Shown: piece by piece, positions 47,640 through 56,367 of the stretch
How positions within the stretch are numbered: position 1 is the first letter of the stretch
Layout of the letters: each line of letters begins with the position of its first letter
DNA from: Bergeyella porcorum
GTDB lineage: Bacteria; Bacteroidota; Bacteroidia; Flavobacteriales; Weeksellaceae
Assembly (NCBI RefSeq): GCF_042427575.1
Contig: NZ_JBHMFD010000001.1
Span: forward strand, 1-64,000
Direction of reading: 5' to 3'
Length of the DNA: 64,000 nucleotides
Position numbers and translations under genes: made by a program
The notes under the pieces: model-generated
Told to the model about the DNA's origin: nothing
Database searches by the model: none
Seen by the model: the letters and a program-made list of their open reading frames with translations, nothing else

Positions 47640-48215
47640 ATGGAAAATATAGAACATTATCTTTCCGAAGTTTTGGAAATTCCCAAAGAATTTATTGCCC
47701 AATGCGGGGCATATTATACAACAAAGAAAGTGAAAAAAGGAGAGTTTTTGCTTCTCGAAGGTGAGGTCTGTGCCCATACCTACTTTGTGGAAAAAGGATT
47801 GCTTAGGATGTATTCTGTAGATAAAAACGGGAAGGAGCATATCATACAGTTTGCTCCAGAATCTTGGCTCATCAGCGATAGGAGTTCGTTGTATTTCAAT
47901 GAAAAATCCAAATATTATATAGAAGCGGTGGAAGAATCGGAGGTTTTATTTCTTACTTTAGATTTTTTTCAAAACCTCAATATCCAGTTTCCTGAAAGTA
48001 TCGTGAATAATGATTTGCTGCTGCAAAGGCATATCCGCAATCTTCAGAATCGGGTTAATTCTTTACTATCAGATACCGCGGAAGAGCGTTACCTCAGCTT
48101 TATAAAGATGTACCCCGATATTTTGCAACGGGTTCCACAGTGGATGGTGGCTTCTTATCTGGGGATCACCCCAGAGAGTTTGAGCCGAGTAAGAAAAGAG
48201 TTGGTGAAAAAATAA
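47640..48215 (+). CDS. Crp/Fnr family transcriptional regulator
   Basis: 191 residues. A cyclic-nucleotide-type beta-roll (about 20-120, with KKGEFLLLEGEVCAHTYFVEKGLLRMY and IIQFAPESWLISD) and a C-terminal helix-turn-helix whose recognition part reads VASYLGITPESLSRVRKELV. No Cys cluster of Fnr type, so it is not an oxygen-sensing Fnr. The ligand is unknown. It faces pncA across 132 bp and could regulate it, which is inference. Stop codon overlaps the next hairpin. Confidence 0.9.
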   Translation: MENIEHYLSEVLEIPKEFIAQCGAYYTTKKVKKGEFLLLEGEVCAHTYFVEKGLLRMYSVDKNGKEHIIQFAPESWLISDRSSLYFNEKSKYYIEAVEESEVLFLTLDFFQNLNIQFPESIVNNDLLLQRHIRNLQNRVNSLLSDTAEERYLSFIKMYPDILQRVPQWMVASYLGITPESLSRVRKELVKK

Positions 48216-48237
48216 GGAGGGTCTCTTGAGCCTCCTT
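48214..48237. terminator. Hairpin between convergent genes (weak terminator)
   Basis: Perfect 7-bp stem AAGGAGG (48214-48220) and CCTCCTT (48231-48237) with a 10-nt loop. No proper T-run on either side, so termination efficiency is doubtful. Confidence 0.5.
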
Positions 48238-48272
48238 ATCCTTCTGTTAAATATCAATAACTTAAACTTGTA

Positions 48273-48857
48273 TTAAAACTTGAAAGCCAAGCCTACTTGT
48301 AAGTTGTTGTTCTTCACAGCATCTCCGCTGTTATTCTTGCGGATATCAGTGAAACCAGCCACATATCTTGCGGTGATACCGATATTCTGTGTGAAGTAAT
48401 ATCCTGCACCTAAACCTAATCCGAAATCAAAAGCATTGTAATTATCTTTTGAATTCAGAGCGTTGAGTAGGGTGTTTGCTGTACTATTACCTGTATCAAG
48501 TTTAGTATTTACCAAAAATCCAAACTGAGGGCCTGCTTCAAGATAAAACTCTGGTGTAGCATTATATTGGAACATTACAGGTACATTAATGTAATCCATA
48601 TTAAGTTTTACATCGTTATTAAGTACCGTAGCTTTTGCTCCTTGATTGCTATAAAGCACCTCTGGTTGTACGCTGAAAGATTCGGCCACTGGTACATTCA
48701 CGAATGCTCCTGCATAAAATCCAATCTTAGATTTTGGTTCACTAGTGAGTATGTTTCCAGAAAGCGAAGAAACATTCATCCCTCCTTTAATACCAAACTG
48801 TTGTGCGAAAGATAATGAACTTACAGCAATAGCTGCTCCTAAAAATAACTTTTTCAT
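48273..48857 (-). CDS. Outer-membrane beta-barrel protein (porin/OMP_b-brl family)
   Basis: 194 residues, signal peptide MKKLFLGAAIAVSSLSFAQ, then an eight-stranded OmpX-like barrel. Family marks are FGIKGGMNVSSLSG at the mature start, the GFYAGAFVNVPVAESFSVQPEVLYSNQGAK block, MDYINVPVMFQYNATPEFYLEAGPQ (contains strand signatures), and a terminal aromatic in LQVGLAFKF. These are abundant in Flavobacteriia; function is not defined. Single gene. Confidence 0.92.
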   Translation of the reverse strand: MKKLFLGAAIAVSSLSFAQQFGIKGGMNVSSLSGNILTSEPKSKIGFYAGAFVNVPVAESFSVQPEVLYSNQGAKATVLNNDVKLNMDYINVPVMFQYNATPEFYLEAGPQFGFLVNTKLDTGNSTANTLLNALNSKDNYNAFDFGLGLGAGYYFTQNIGITARYVAGFTDIRKNNSGDAVKNNNLQVGLAFKF

Positions 48858-48991
48858 AATGTTTTAAACTTTTATTTTACATTCTATCCTCTCGCAAGGA
48901 CTATGCCAAAATTTTAAAATAGAACTACGAAAAGCTTATATAATTTCCATCTGATGGAGATGAATAGGAGCTTTGTAAATGTGGTAAATGG

Positions 48992-50041
48992 TTATAAATC
49001 AAAGGTATTTTGTTTATAAAATTCCAAGCTTTTAATGATGTTTCGGGTATCGCATTCGTAATCAAAAACACTACTTCCAATATTGTTTATAAGGGCAAAT
49101 TTAATCTTTCCATCGGCGTTTTTCTTATCGTTTCTCATCATTGCCAAAATGTCCTCGTTCGTAAAGTCTGAAATATCTACATAAGGATAATACTTGCTAA
49201 TATTTTGGATGATGGAAGTAGCTGTTGGCTCATCAATCAAATTTTCAAGTACGGCAAGCCAAGTTTCGGCTATCATACCTATGGCAACACATAATCCGTG
49301 TGGTATAAGGTTCCCTTGTTTCAGGAAAAGGCTCTCTATAGCGTGCCCTATGGTGTGTCCAAAGTTGAGCGTTTTTCGGATATTCATCTCTTTAAAATCT
49401 TGCTCTACTACTTTTTGTTTTATCTGCATAGAGCGTTCTATCATTGGGGCAATGGCTTCTGCGGAGAGAGTATCTATGGCGGTGAGCTGTTCCCAATGGG
49501 TAGCGTCTGCAATAAGACCGTGTTTCAGCATTTCGGCAAAACCACTTACCAATTCTTCGTAGGGTAAAGTTTTTAGAAACGGAGGATATACAAAGAGTTG
49601 CTCTGGCAAGGCAAAGGTTCCAATGATGTTTTTGAGAAAGAGATGGTCTATCCCAGTCTTTCCCCCAATAGAGGCATCGCACATCCCCAAGAGTGTCGTC
49701 GGGATATTGATGAAAGGGAAACCTCTTTTATAGGTAGAAGCAATGAAGCCCCCCATATCGGTAATCACACCGCCCCCGAGATTGATGAGCAGAGATTTTC
49801 TATCCGCCTCAAATTCTGAAAAAATTTCCCAAAGCTGCACCGCCGTATTGATGTTTTTCAGCTCTTCACCCGCTTCTATTTCAATCACTTCAAAAGGAAT
49901 ATCCGTTTCCAAATTGCCCAATAGGGTAGGAAGGCAGTATTGGTGTGTGTTTTCATCTACCAAAATTAAAATTTTGCTGGGTGTGCACTGCTGTATATAC
50001 TGGTTAAGCTGAGAAAAATTATCGTCAAGTATTGTTATCAT
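48992..50041 (-). CDS. aroB: 3-dehydroquinate synthase
   Basis: 349 residues. Second step of the shikimate pathway, DAHP to 3-dehydroquinate, feeding chorismate to TrpE among others. NAD site LLINLGGGVITDMGGFIAS, substrate segment PTTLLGMCDASIGGKTGID, zinc ligands in FAEMLKHGLIAD and NFGHTIGHAIE. It is not linked to other aro genes. Start ATG at 50041 faces proline dehydrogenase across 101 bp. Confidence 0.96.
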   Translation of the reverse strand: MITILDDNFSQLNQYIQQCTPSKILILVDENTHQYCLPTLLGNLETDIPFEVIEIEAGEELKNINTAVQLWEIFSEFEADRKSLLINLGGGVITDMGGFIASTYKRGFPFINIPTTLLGMCDASIGGKTGIDHLFLKNIIGTFALPEQLFVYPPFLKTLPYEELVSGFAEMLKHGLIADATHWEQLTAIDTLSAEAIAPMIERSMQIKQKVVEQDFKEMNIRKTLNFGHTIGHAIESLFLKQGNLIPHGLCVAIGMIAETWLAVLENLIDEPTATSIIQNISKYYPYVDISDFTNEDILAMMRNDKKNADGKIKFALINNIGSSVFDYECDTRNIIKSLEFYKQNTFDL

Positions 50042-50142
50042 TCCGAATTTTATTTTTTACAAAAGTAATTAATTGGAATTAAAATTTTAAGATTTCAACA
50101 ACTATTAGTAAATTTGACGCTGAAAAGTTATTCTATAATATT

Positions 50143-51312
50143 ATGTCAATTTTCAACGATACCAAGATAGCGTTCCAAGATAAAACTACGGAACAACTGA
50201 AGAAAGCCAAATGGATGTTCAAAGCCATAGAAAACCCAACACTTACGGGCGTAGGTATAGGGCTTTTGAATTTTTCCATTAAGAATAATTTTCCCTTTGT
50301 GGAAGGCATTGTACGCAAGACTTTGTTCGAACAGTTTGTAGGAGGAGAAACCCGTGAGAAGAGCAAGGAGGTAGTGCAAAAGCTGCATAAGCATCATATC
50401 GGTAGTATTTTTGACTACTCTATTGAAGGGAAAGAAGATGAGCAAACCTTTGATCATACTTGCGAGGAAATTATAGAAAATATCAAATTTGCAGAAGGTA
50501 ACCCAGCCATTCCGTTTGTGGTGTTTAAGCCTACGGGATTTGGAAGACTAGACTTGTATGCAGAAGTTCAGGCAGGAAAAGAATTGACAACCAGTGAGAA
50601 AGCAGAATGGGAACGCATAGTAAAGCGTTATGAAAAGGTGTGCCAGTTGGCTTATGAGAAAAATGTGATTCTGATGGTAGATGCCGAGGAAACTTGGATA
50701 CAAACGGCTGTAGATAACTTGGTAAACGAAATGAAGGCGAAGTACAATAAGGAAAAAGCCATCGTTTGGAATACCATACAGATGTACAGAACAGGGCGTA
50801 TAGAATATCTGGAAGAAGATTTGAAAAGAGCCAACGAAAAAGGGTATTATCTAGGGTACAAGTTTGTGCGTGGGGCGTATATGGAAAAAGAAAGAGCCAG
50901 AGCTCAGGAAATGGGATATCCAGATCCTATCCAGCCTAATAAGCAAGCCACCGATGACAATTACAATGCGGGAATAGATTTTGTGATGAGAAACTTGGAC
51001 AAAGTATCTGCATTCTTCGGAACACACAATGAAAAATCTACCGAGTTGGTAATGGATAGAATGAAAGCCCTGAACCTGCCCAACGATTATGAGAAAATTC
51101 ATTTCGGACAGCTTTATGGAATGAGTGATAACATCACCTATTTCCTTGGAGATAGCAACTATAATGCTACCAAATATCTACCTTACGGGCCTGTGAAAGA
51201 TGTAGTGCCTTACCTTACCAGAAGAGCACAAGAAAACACTTCCGTAGCAGGGCAAACGGGAAGAGAATTGGGCTTGATAGAAAAAGAACTCAAGCGTAGA
51301 AAAGGTCTGTAA
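50143..51312 (+). CDS. Proline dehydrogenase
   Basis: 389 residues, a monofunctional PRODH rather than a PutA fusion. An FAD-dependent (beta/alpha)8 enzyme that oxidises proline to pyrroline-5-carboxylate. Diagnostic parts are VVFKPTGFGRLDLYAEVQ, VILMVDAEETWIQTAVD, GYYLGYKFVRGAYMEKERAR (flavin site Arg-Gly-Ala-Tyr), FFGTHNEKST, and the C-terminal YLPYGPVKDVVPYLTRRAQEN with substrate-binding Arg pair. A TAAATTTG element lies at 50109-50116. Ends at a strong terminator. Confidence 0.95.
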   Translation: MSIFNDTKIAFQDKTTEQLKKAKWMFKAIENPTLTGVGIGLLNFSIKNNFPFVEGIVRKTLFEQFVGGETREKSKEVVQKLHKHHIGSIFDYSIEGKEDEQTFDHTCEEIIENIKFAEGNPAIPFVVFKPTGFGRLDLYAEVQAGKELTTSEKAEWERIVKRYEKVCQLAYEKNVILMVDAEETWIQTAVDNLVNEMKAKYNKEKAIVWNTIQMYRTGRIEYLEEDLKRANEKGYYLGYKFVRGAYMEKERARAQEMGYPDPIQPNKQATDDNYNAGIDFVMRNLDKVSAFFGTHNEKSTELVMDRMKALNLPNDYEKIHFGQLYGMSDNITYFLGDSNYNATKYLPYGPVKDVVPYLTRRAQENTSVAGQTGRELGLIEKELKRRKGL

Positions 51313-51340
51313 TAGCATACCAGCATACCAATGAAAAAGT

Positions 51341-51372
51341 AGCCGACTACCATTAATGGAGTCGGCTTTTTA
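51341..51372 (+). terminator. Proline dehydrogenase terminator
   Basis: Perfect 8-bp stem AGCCGACT (51341-51348) and AGTCGGCT (51360-51367), 11-nt loop, followed by TTTT. Confidence 0.85.
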
Positions 51373-51501
51373 CATATCAGTAAGCGTTTCGTTTAGAAGA
51401 GTCTTATTGATACCATTATTTGTAATATAAATCATTTTTGCGATAAAATGTTTTTAAAATGCTATAAATATTGTGTTTGTTGAATAAAAATAACAAAAAA
51501 T

Positions 51502-51659
51502 AATCTAATGTAAAAGGAAAATGACCTGATGTAACGCCAAAATAAGCCGATGTAAGAGGAAAATAAGCTGATGTAAGCCCGTTTTACACTGATGCAACAA
51601 GAAAATAGCCAGATGTTTTCCGTTTTATTAAGATGTAATTCCGTTTTTTATAAATGTAG
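51502..51659. repeat. 21-bp periodic repeat, 8 units
   Basis: The word ATGTA (or ATGCA, ATGTT) starts at 51508, 51529, 51550, 51571, 51592, 51613, 51633 and 51654: spacings 21, 21, 21, 21, 21, 20 and 21. The best units read GATGTAAGAGGAAAATAAGCT. It fills the middle of a 498-bp gap; the rest (51373-51500 and 51660-51778) shows only AT-rich sequence and the priA promoter element TAAATTTG at 51779-51786. Confidence 0.88.
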
Positions 51660-51810
51660 ATAGTAAAAATGATAATGTTTGTTAAAATAATAAAATTTAA
51701 GGTAAATCTGTTTCCCGATGAGCTATTTTTTGGATGATGGAACATTGTTCATCAATCTTTTTTTCTTTAATTAATCCTTAAATTTGCACACTGAAATAAG
51801 CTACAAAAAA

Positions 51811-54258
51811 TTGAAATTCGCACAAGTTGTTTTACCTCTCAATCTAAAAGGAACTTTCACTTATGAAGTTCCCGAAGCTTTAATGGAAGAAATTCAGGTT
51901 GGGGTAAGGGTGTTGGTTTCCTTCGGAGGAAAAAAAATCTACACAGGATTGGTCTTTGAACTGCACAACAATGCTCCTGAAAATTTTGTCCCGAAAGAAA
52001 TCATCAGCATTTTAGATGAATTTCCTATTCTAAATGAAGCACAAATATCATTTTACAATTGGCTTTCAGAGTATTATATGTGTCATCTGGGAGAGGTGTA
52101 CCGCTATGCTTTTCCAGGCTCGTTGAAATTGGAGAGCGAAACCTACCTCAAGCTAAAACCCAATGTTACCATAGATTTTGAAAACTTAGATGGCAACGAA
52201 ATCTATTTGATTCAGGCATTAGAAGTACGGCAGTTGATTAATATCTCGGAGATAGAAGCTTTTATCCCGAAAAAACACATTATGAAAACCATCAATGGAT
52301 TGCTTGATTTACAATACATTGAAATAGATGAAAAAGTAACCGAAAAATACAAAGCCAAGGAAGTGGCTTATCTGCGAATTTCAGAGGCGGGAGCAGAGAA
52401 AGAAGCCCTTCCCAATCTATTACTCGCTCTTAAAAAATCGCCTAAGCAGAAAGAATTATTTCTTACCCTTTTGGAACTGCAAACCGAGCAGCCACATCGC
52501 CCAATAAGAAAATCGGAAGTTTTTGAAATGGGAAATTTCGGCAACACCCATCTAAAACCATTGATAGAAAAAGGCTTGGTGGAAGAATACTATCTTCAAA
52601 AAGACCGTATAGAAGGCTATGAAGGCGAAATAGAAGCAGTGGAAGAGCTGAGCGATGTGCAGAAGCAAGCTAAAAAAGAAATAGACATCGCATTTGAAGA
52701 AGGAAAAAATGTATTGCTCCACGGCGTGACTTCCTCTGGTAAAACACATCTTTATATAGACAAGATAGAAGAAACGCTTGGGCAGGGCAAAAATGTTCTG
52801 TTTCTATTGCCAGAGACTTCATTGGCGAAACAAATCATCCAGCGATTAGAAAAAAAATATGGAAATCAAATAGGTTTTTACCATCAGAAACTCACCGATT
52901 TTGAAAGGGTAGAAGTCTGGAAACGCATCAGAAAAAACGAGGTCAGAATTCTTATCGGTACTCGCAATGCCCTCTTTTTACCGTACCAAAATTTAGGATT
53001 AATCATCGTAGATGAGGAGCACGATAGTGCCTACCGCCCTCGCGAGGTTTCTCCTTATTTTAATGCCAAAGATGCTGCCCTAATGTTGGCTCATTGCTAT
53101 GGTGCTAGAGTGATTTTAGGCTCTGCAACACCTTCGGTAGAGAGTTATTGGCTAGCCAAGAAAGATAGAATACGGTATGTTTTTTTAGGCGAAAGATATG
53201 GAAATGTGGCGCTGCCTACTTTTGAGATTGTCAATTTCAAGGAAGCTCAGGATACCAAAAAGGTGAATGGCAATTTTACGCTTTCCACGATAGAGCAGAT
53301 GCAGGGGCTTTTGGAACAACGGAAGCAAATCATTGTATTGCACAATAGAAGAGGCTATGCCAATGTGGTAGAATGCGAAAGCTGCGGCTATGTAGCCTAT
53401 TGCAGCAATTGTGATGTGGTGATGACCTATCATAAGTATTCTAACGAACTGAAATGCCACTATTGTGGCCATAGAACCTCTAAGCCTAAAACCTGTCCCA
53501 AATGTTTCTCTGAAAACCTTAATACCAAAGGGCTGGGGGTAGAGCAGGTCTATGAAGAAGTTGCCCGTCTGTTTCCCGATGCAGGAGTAGATAGGATGGA
53601 TGTAGATGCGATGCGAAGAAAATTTGCCTACGAAAAACTCTACGAAAAAATAGAAGAAAGAGAAACCAACATCATTGTAGGCACTCAGATGATAGCCAAG
53701 GGGCTAGATTTCCCCTTTATTGATTTGGTAACTATTCCGCGAGCAGATCAGATGCTGTATGTGCAAGATTTCCGAGCAGAGGAGCGAGCCTATCAGCTCA
53801 TTATGCAGGTCTCGGGGCGTGCAGGGCGTGCTTCGGGGCAGGGGAAAATTATCATCCAAACCTACAACCCGTTTCATTCCATTTTTCAAAAAATAAAAGA
53901 AGGCGATGCAGATGCCATTTATACTTACTTTCTAGAAGAGAGAAAGAAATTTTTATATCCACCATACACCAAAACCATTATGATAGAACTGAAACACCGC
54001 AGGGAAGATAAAGTAAACCGAGCATCTCAGTTTTTAGGTTCTATTCTCAGAAAATATTTACCTTACGAATGTGTTTTTGGTCCAGAAAAATCACCAATAG
54101 GCAAAATTAACCTTTTGTATCAGTATCAGATAATGCTCAAACTTCCGAGAGGGAAAAAGTATCAAGCTTACAGGGAAAAAGTGTTGCTTAGTTTAGAAGA
54201 GTTTAATGAAGTGCAAGCCTATCAAAGTATTAAGAAGCAAATTTATGTGGACTATTAA
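51811..54258 (+). CDS. priA: Primosomal protein N' (replication restart helicase)
   Basis: 815 residues from TTG at 51811; an in-frame TTG at 51784 lies within the -7 promoter element and cannot be translated from that promoter. PriA rebuilds the replisome at stalled forks. The 3'-DNA-binding domain starts at KFAQVVLPLNLKGTFTYEVP; then SF2 motifs: Walker A LLHGVTSSGKTHLY, DEEH (VDEEHDSAYRP), SATPS (LGSATPSVES), and the eight-Cys zinc module between YANVVECESCGYVAYCSNC and CHYCGHRTSKPKTCPKC. Motif VI QVSGRAGRASGQG is intact. Non-ATG start makes the exact N-terminus uncertain. Confidence 0.93.
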   Translation: MKFAQVVLPLNLKGTFTYEVPEALMEEIQVGVRVLVSFGGKKIYTGLVFELHNNAPENFVPKEIISILDEFPILNEAQISFYNWLSEYYMCHLGEVYRYAFPGSLKLESETYLKLKPNVTIDFENLDGNEIYLIQALEVRQLINISEIEAFIPKKHIMKTINGLLDLQYIEIDEKVTEKYKAKEVAYLRISEAGAEKEALPNLLLALKKSPKQKELFLTLLELQTEQPHRPIRKSEVFEMGNFGNTHLKPLIEKGLVEEYYLQKDRIEGYEGEIEAVEELSDVQKQAKKEIDIAFEEGKNVLLHGVTSSGKTHLYIDKIEETLGQGKNVLFLLPETSLAKQIIQRLEKKYGNQIGFYHQKLTDFERVEVWKRIRKNEVRILIGTRNALFLPYQNLGLIIVDEEHDSAYRPREVSPYFNAKDAALMLAHCYGARVILGSATPSVESYWLAKKDRIRYVFLGERYGNVALPTFEIVNFKEAQDTKKVNGNFTLSTIEQMQGLLEQRKQIIVLHNRRGYANVVECESCGYVAYCSNCDVVMTYHKYSNELKCHYCGHRTSKPKTCPKCFSENLNTKGLGVEQVYEEVARLFPDAGVDRMDVDAMRRKFAYEKLYEKIEERETNIIVGTQMIAKGLDFPFIDLVTIPRADQMLYVQDFRAEERAYQLIMQVSGRAGRASGQGKIIIQTYNPFHSIFQKIKEGDADAIYTYFLEERKKFLYPPYTKTIMIELKHRREDKVNRASQFLGSILRKYLPYECVFGPEKSPIGKINLLYQYQIMLKLPRGKKYQAYREKVLLSLEEFNEVQAYQSIKKQIYVDY

Positions 54259-54352
54259 CTATGATGATGATTTGTAGTAGGGTGAATATTAAGAAATAAT
54301 AGAAGAAATGAAACTTGTTAACTTTTGTTAACTTCTATTAACTTAAAACAAC

Positions 54353-54377
54353 AAAACCCTGATTTTATCAGGGTTTT
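54353..54377. terminator. Bidirectional terminator between priA and tRNA-Ser
   Basis: Perfect 11-bp stem AAAACCCTGAT (54353-54363) and ATCAGGGTTTT (54367-54377), 3-nt loop. It can end both priA and the minus-strand tRNA-Ser. Just upstream are three near-repeats of GTTAACTT (54317-54343). Confidence 0.85.
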
Positions 54378-54388
54378 AAAGTATTCTG

Positions 54389-54473
54389 CGGAGAGAGAGG
54401 GATTCGAACCCCCGGACCTGTTACAGTCAACGGTTTTCAAGACCGCCGCAATCGACCACTCTGCCATCTCTCC
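54389..54473 (-). tRNA. tRNA-Ser (anticodon TGA)
   Basis: 85 nt with a long variable arm, as for Ser. Acceptor GGAGAGA/TCTCTCC, anticodon stem GCGGT/ACCGT with loop CTTGAAA (anticodon TGA), T arm ending TTCGAATCCC, discriminator G. CCA is not encoded. Confidence 0.97.
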
Positions 54474-54586
54474 AAAAACAAGCTATTTCCTTGTTTTCAT
54501 TGGTGCAAATATAGAATGTTTTTTTGGTTTGAACAAATTATTTTTGCAATTATTTTTTAACCGATTGATTTTAAATTAGAAAAGTT

Positions 54587-54949
54587 TTATTTACCTAATT
54601 GAAAGCCCAATAAAACAGCACCTATACCGCATAAAATACTAAGTAAAATATAGAGTGAAAGCATTAAAAATTGCTGATTTTGCCATAGCGTAAGGTTTTC
54701 TAATGAAAATGTAGAAAAAGTGGTGAGCCCTCCACACAACCCTACCAACAGTAATGAGCGAAGTGCTGAATCAGACTTTGCTAAAAACGAACTTAAAAAT
54801 CCGATGACCAGACAGCCTAAAAGATTGGCTAAAAAGGTTCCCATAGGAAAGCCCCCGATGGACAATGCCTTATGGGTATAATGAGAAATTAGGAAGCGTA
54901 AAACACTTCCTAATCCTCCTCCTATAAAGATGTATAACAAACTTTTCAA
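54587..54949 (-). CDS. fluC: Fluoride efflux channel FluC (CrcB)
   Basis: 120 residues from TTG at 54947-54949, one base after the trxB stop; this gives the usual family start (L/M)KSLLYIFIGGGLGSVLRF. An ATG at 54982 would add 11 residues and overlap trxB by 32 bp. Four membrane helices with GTFLANLLGCLVIGF (pore Asn) and the GGLTTFSTFSLE signature (Phe-box and Na site). The protein is an inner-membrane fluoride channel acting as a dual-topology dimer. Probably co-transcribed with trxB. No crcB-type fluoride riboswitch was noticed. Confidence 0.9.
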   Translation of the reverse strand: MKSLLYIFIGGGLGSVLRFLISHYTHKALSIGGFPMGTFLANLLGCLVIGFLSSFLAKSDSALRSLLLVGLCGGLTTFSTFSLENLTLWQNQQFLMLSLYILLSILCGIGAVLLGFQLGK

Positions 54950-54950
54950 A

Positions 54951-55895
54951 TTAGTGTAATTCTTGCAAGTAACGCTCTGCATCTATAGCTGCCATACAAC
55001 CAGATCCTGCCGCTGTAATGGCTTGTCTGTAGATATGGTCCTGAACATCTCCCGCTGCAAATACACCTGGCAGGTTGGTTCTAGATGAGCCTTTTTCGGT
55101 TACGATATAGCCATTTTCATCGGTGGTGATTTGCCCTTTAAAAATAGCAGTATTGGGCTGATGTCCTATGGCAATGAAAATACCGTGAACATCTATCTTG
55201 GATGTTTCTTGTGTTTGGTTGTTGATAACAACCGCTCTTTCTACCAAATTGTTTTCTCCTTCGATGCCGATAAGCTCGTGGTGAAAGAGGACTTCTATAT
55301 TAGGCGTATTTTCCACTCGGTGTACCATCGCTTTGGAAGCACGGAAGTGGTCTTTTCTTACCAACATCGTTACTTTTTTGCAAAGCTTGGCAAGGTAAGT
55401 AGCTTCCTCAGCAGCGGTATCGCCTGCACCTACTACAATCACTTCTTTCCCTTTATAGAAAAATCCATCGCAAGTAGCACAAGCAGAAACGCCACCTCCT
55501 GCGTATTTTTTCTCGTCTTCTAAGCCTAGATATTTTGCTGTAGCTCCCGTGGAGATGATTACTGTTCTAGCCAATACTTCTTTATCTCCTCCTGCCCAAA
55601 GCTTGTGTATGCCACCCACTTCTTTAGCAAATTCTACTTTGGTAATCATTTCATAATGAACTTTGGTATCAAACCTTTCGGCTTGTTTCTGTAAATCCAT
55701 CATCATTTCAGGGCCTGTGATGCCATTAGGATACCCTGGGAAATTGTCCACTTCTGTGGTGGTGGTAAGCTGTCCACCAGGTTCTAATCCTGTGTATAGC
55801 TGTGGTTTTAGGTCGGCTCTTGCAGCGTAGATGGCTGCGGTAAATCCTGAAGGGCCTGAACCGATAATCACACAATCTTGAATATTTTGTTCCAT
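54951..55895 (-). CDS. trxB: Thioredoxin-disulfide reductase
   Basis: 314 residues. NADPH-dependent flavoenzyme that reduces thioredoxin. FAD-binding IIGSGPSGFTAAIYAARA, redox pair in VSACATCDGFFYKGKEV (Cys-X2-Cys), NADPH-binding VVGAGDTAAEEATYLA, and C-terminal GVFAAGDVQDHIYRQAITAAGSGCMAAIDAERYL. Upstream of it lies a 472-bp gap that contains the second miniature inverted-repeat element. Confidence 0.97.
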   Translation of the reverse strand: MEQNIQDCVIIGSGPSGFTAAIYAARADLKPQLYTGLEPGGQLTTTTEVDNFPGYPNGITGPEMMMDLQKQAERFDTKVHYEMITKVEFAKEVGGIHKLWAGGDKEVLARTVIISTGATAKYLGLEDEKKYAGGGVSACATCDGFFYKGKEVIVVGAGDTAAEEATYLAKLCKKVTMLVRKDHFRASKAMVHRVENTPNIEVLFHHELIGIEGENNLVERAVVINNQTQETSKIDVHGIFIAIGHQPNTAIFKGQITTDENGYIVTEKGSSRTNLPGVFAAGDVQDHIYRQAITAAGSGCMAAIDAERYLQELH

Positions 55896-56133
55896 TTTTT
55901 TGAATTTATTTTTCTGTTAAATGAATTGTTATTTTAATGATTTTTTGAAAGCTCAAAATTCGGAATTTTATTTGGTTTAAAAAATTTAAAACCATTTATT
56001 TTTTCAATAATCTTATTTTAAAGGAATTTTTTTAAGTTCCTTTTTACTTCTTATGGTGTTGGTCTGAGTAATTAGAATTCTAATATCAAAAGTTTCCGTT
56101 TGTTTTTATTGGCTAGTAGTAGTGAATAACTTC

Positions 56134-56291
56134 TAGGTTAAACGCATGAAATTCATAATCCATTAATAACTAACGATTTGCACTTCCGTTGTTTTCTATA
56201 AAATCAATCAAGGCTAAATTATAATACGCTGATATTCAATATGTGTATTTGTGAAATATCTTTAAAAGTTTAATTTCGTGCGTTTAGCCTA
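56134..56291 (-). mobile_element. 158-bp miniature inverted-repeat element, copy 2
   Basis: Inverted relative to the copy at 27047-27203 and one base longer. Its right end AATTTCGTGCGTTTAGCCT (56272-56290) equals the reverse complement of the first copy's left end; its own left end AGGTTAAACGCATGAAATT is slightly decayed. TA flanks at both ends (56134-56135 and 56290-56291). Internal words such as CATATTGAATATCAG and AGTTATTAATG are also shared. No coding capacity. The remainder of the 55896-56367 gap shows nothing I can name. Confidence 0.85.
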
Positions 56292-56367
56292 TTTTAAATT
56301 CCTCAAGAAACCAGCCAATGGCTCTTTTTTTGTATATTGTAACCATTATTATAAGGTTTAATTGGTT

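Noticed and set aside
54325..54579. 84-codon frame across tRNA-Ser
   Set aside because: It translates the complement of the tRNA, a classic false gene.
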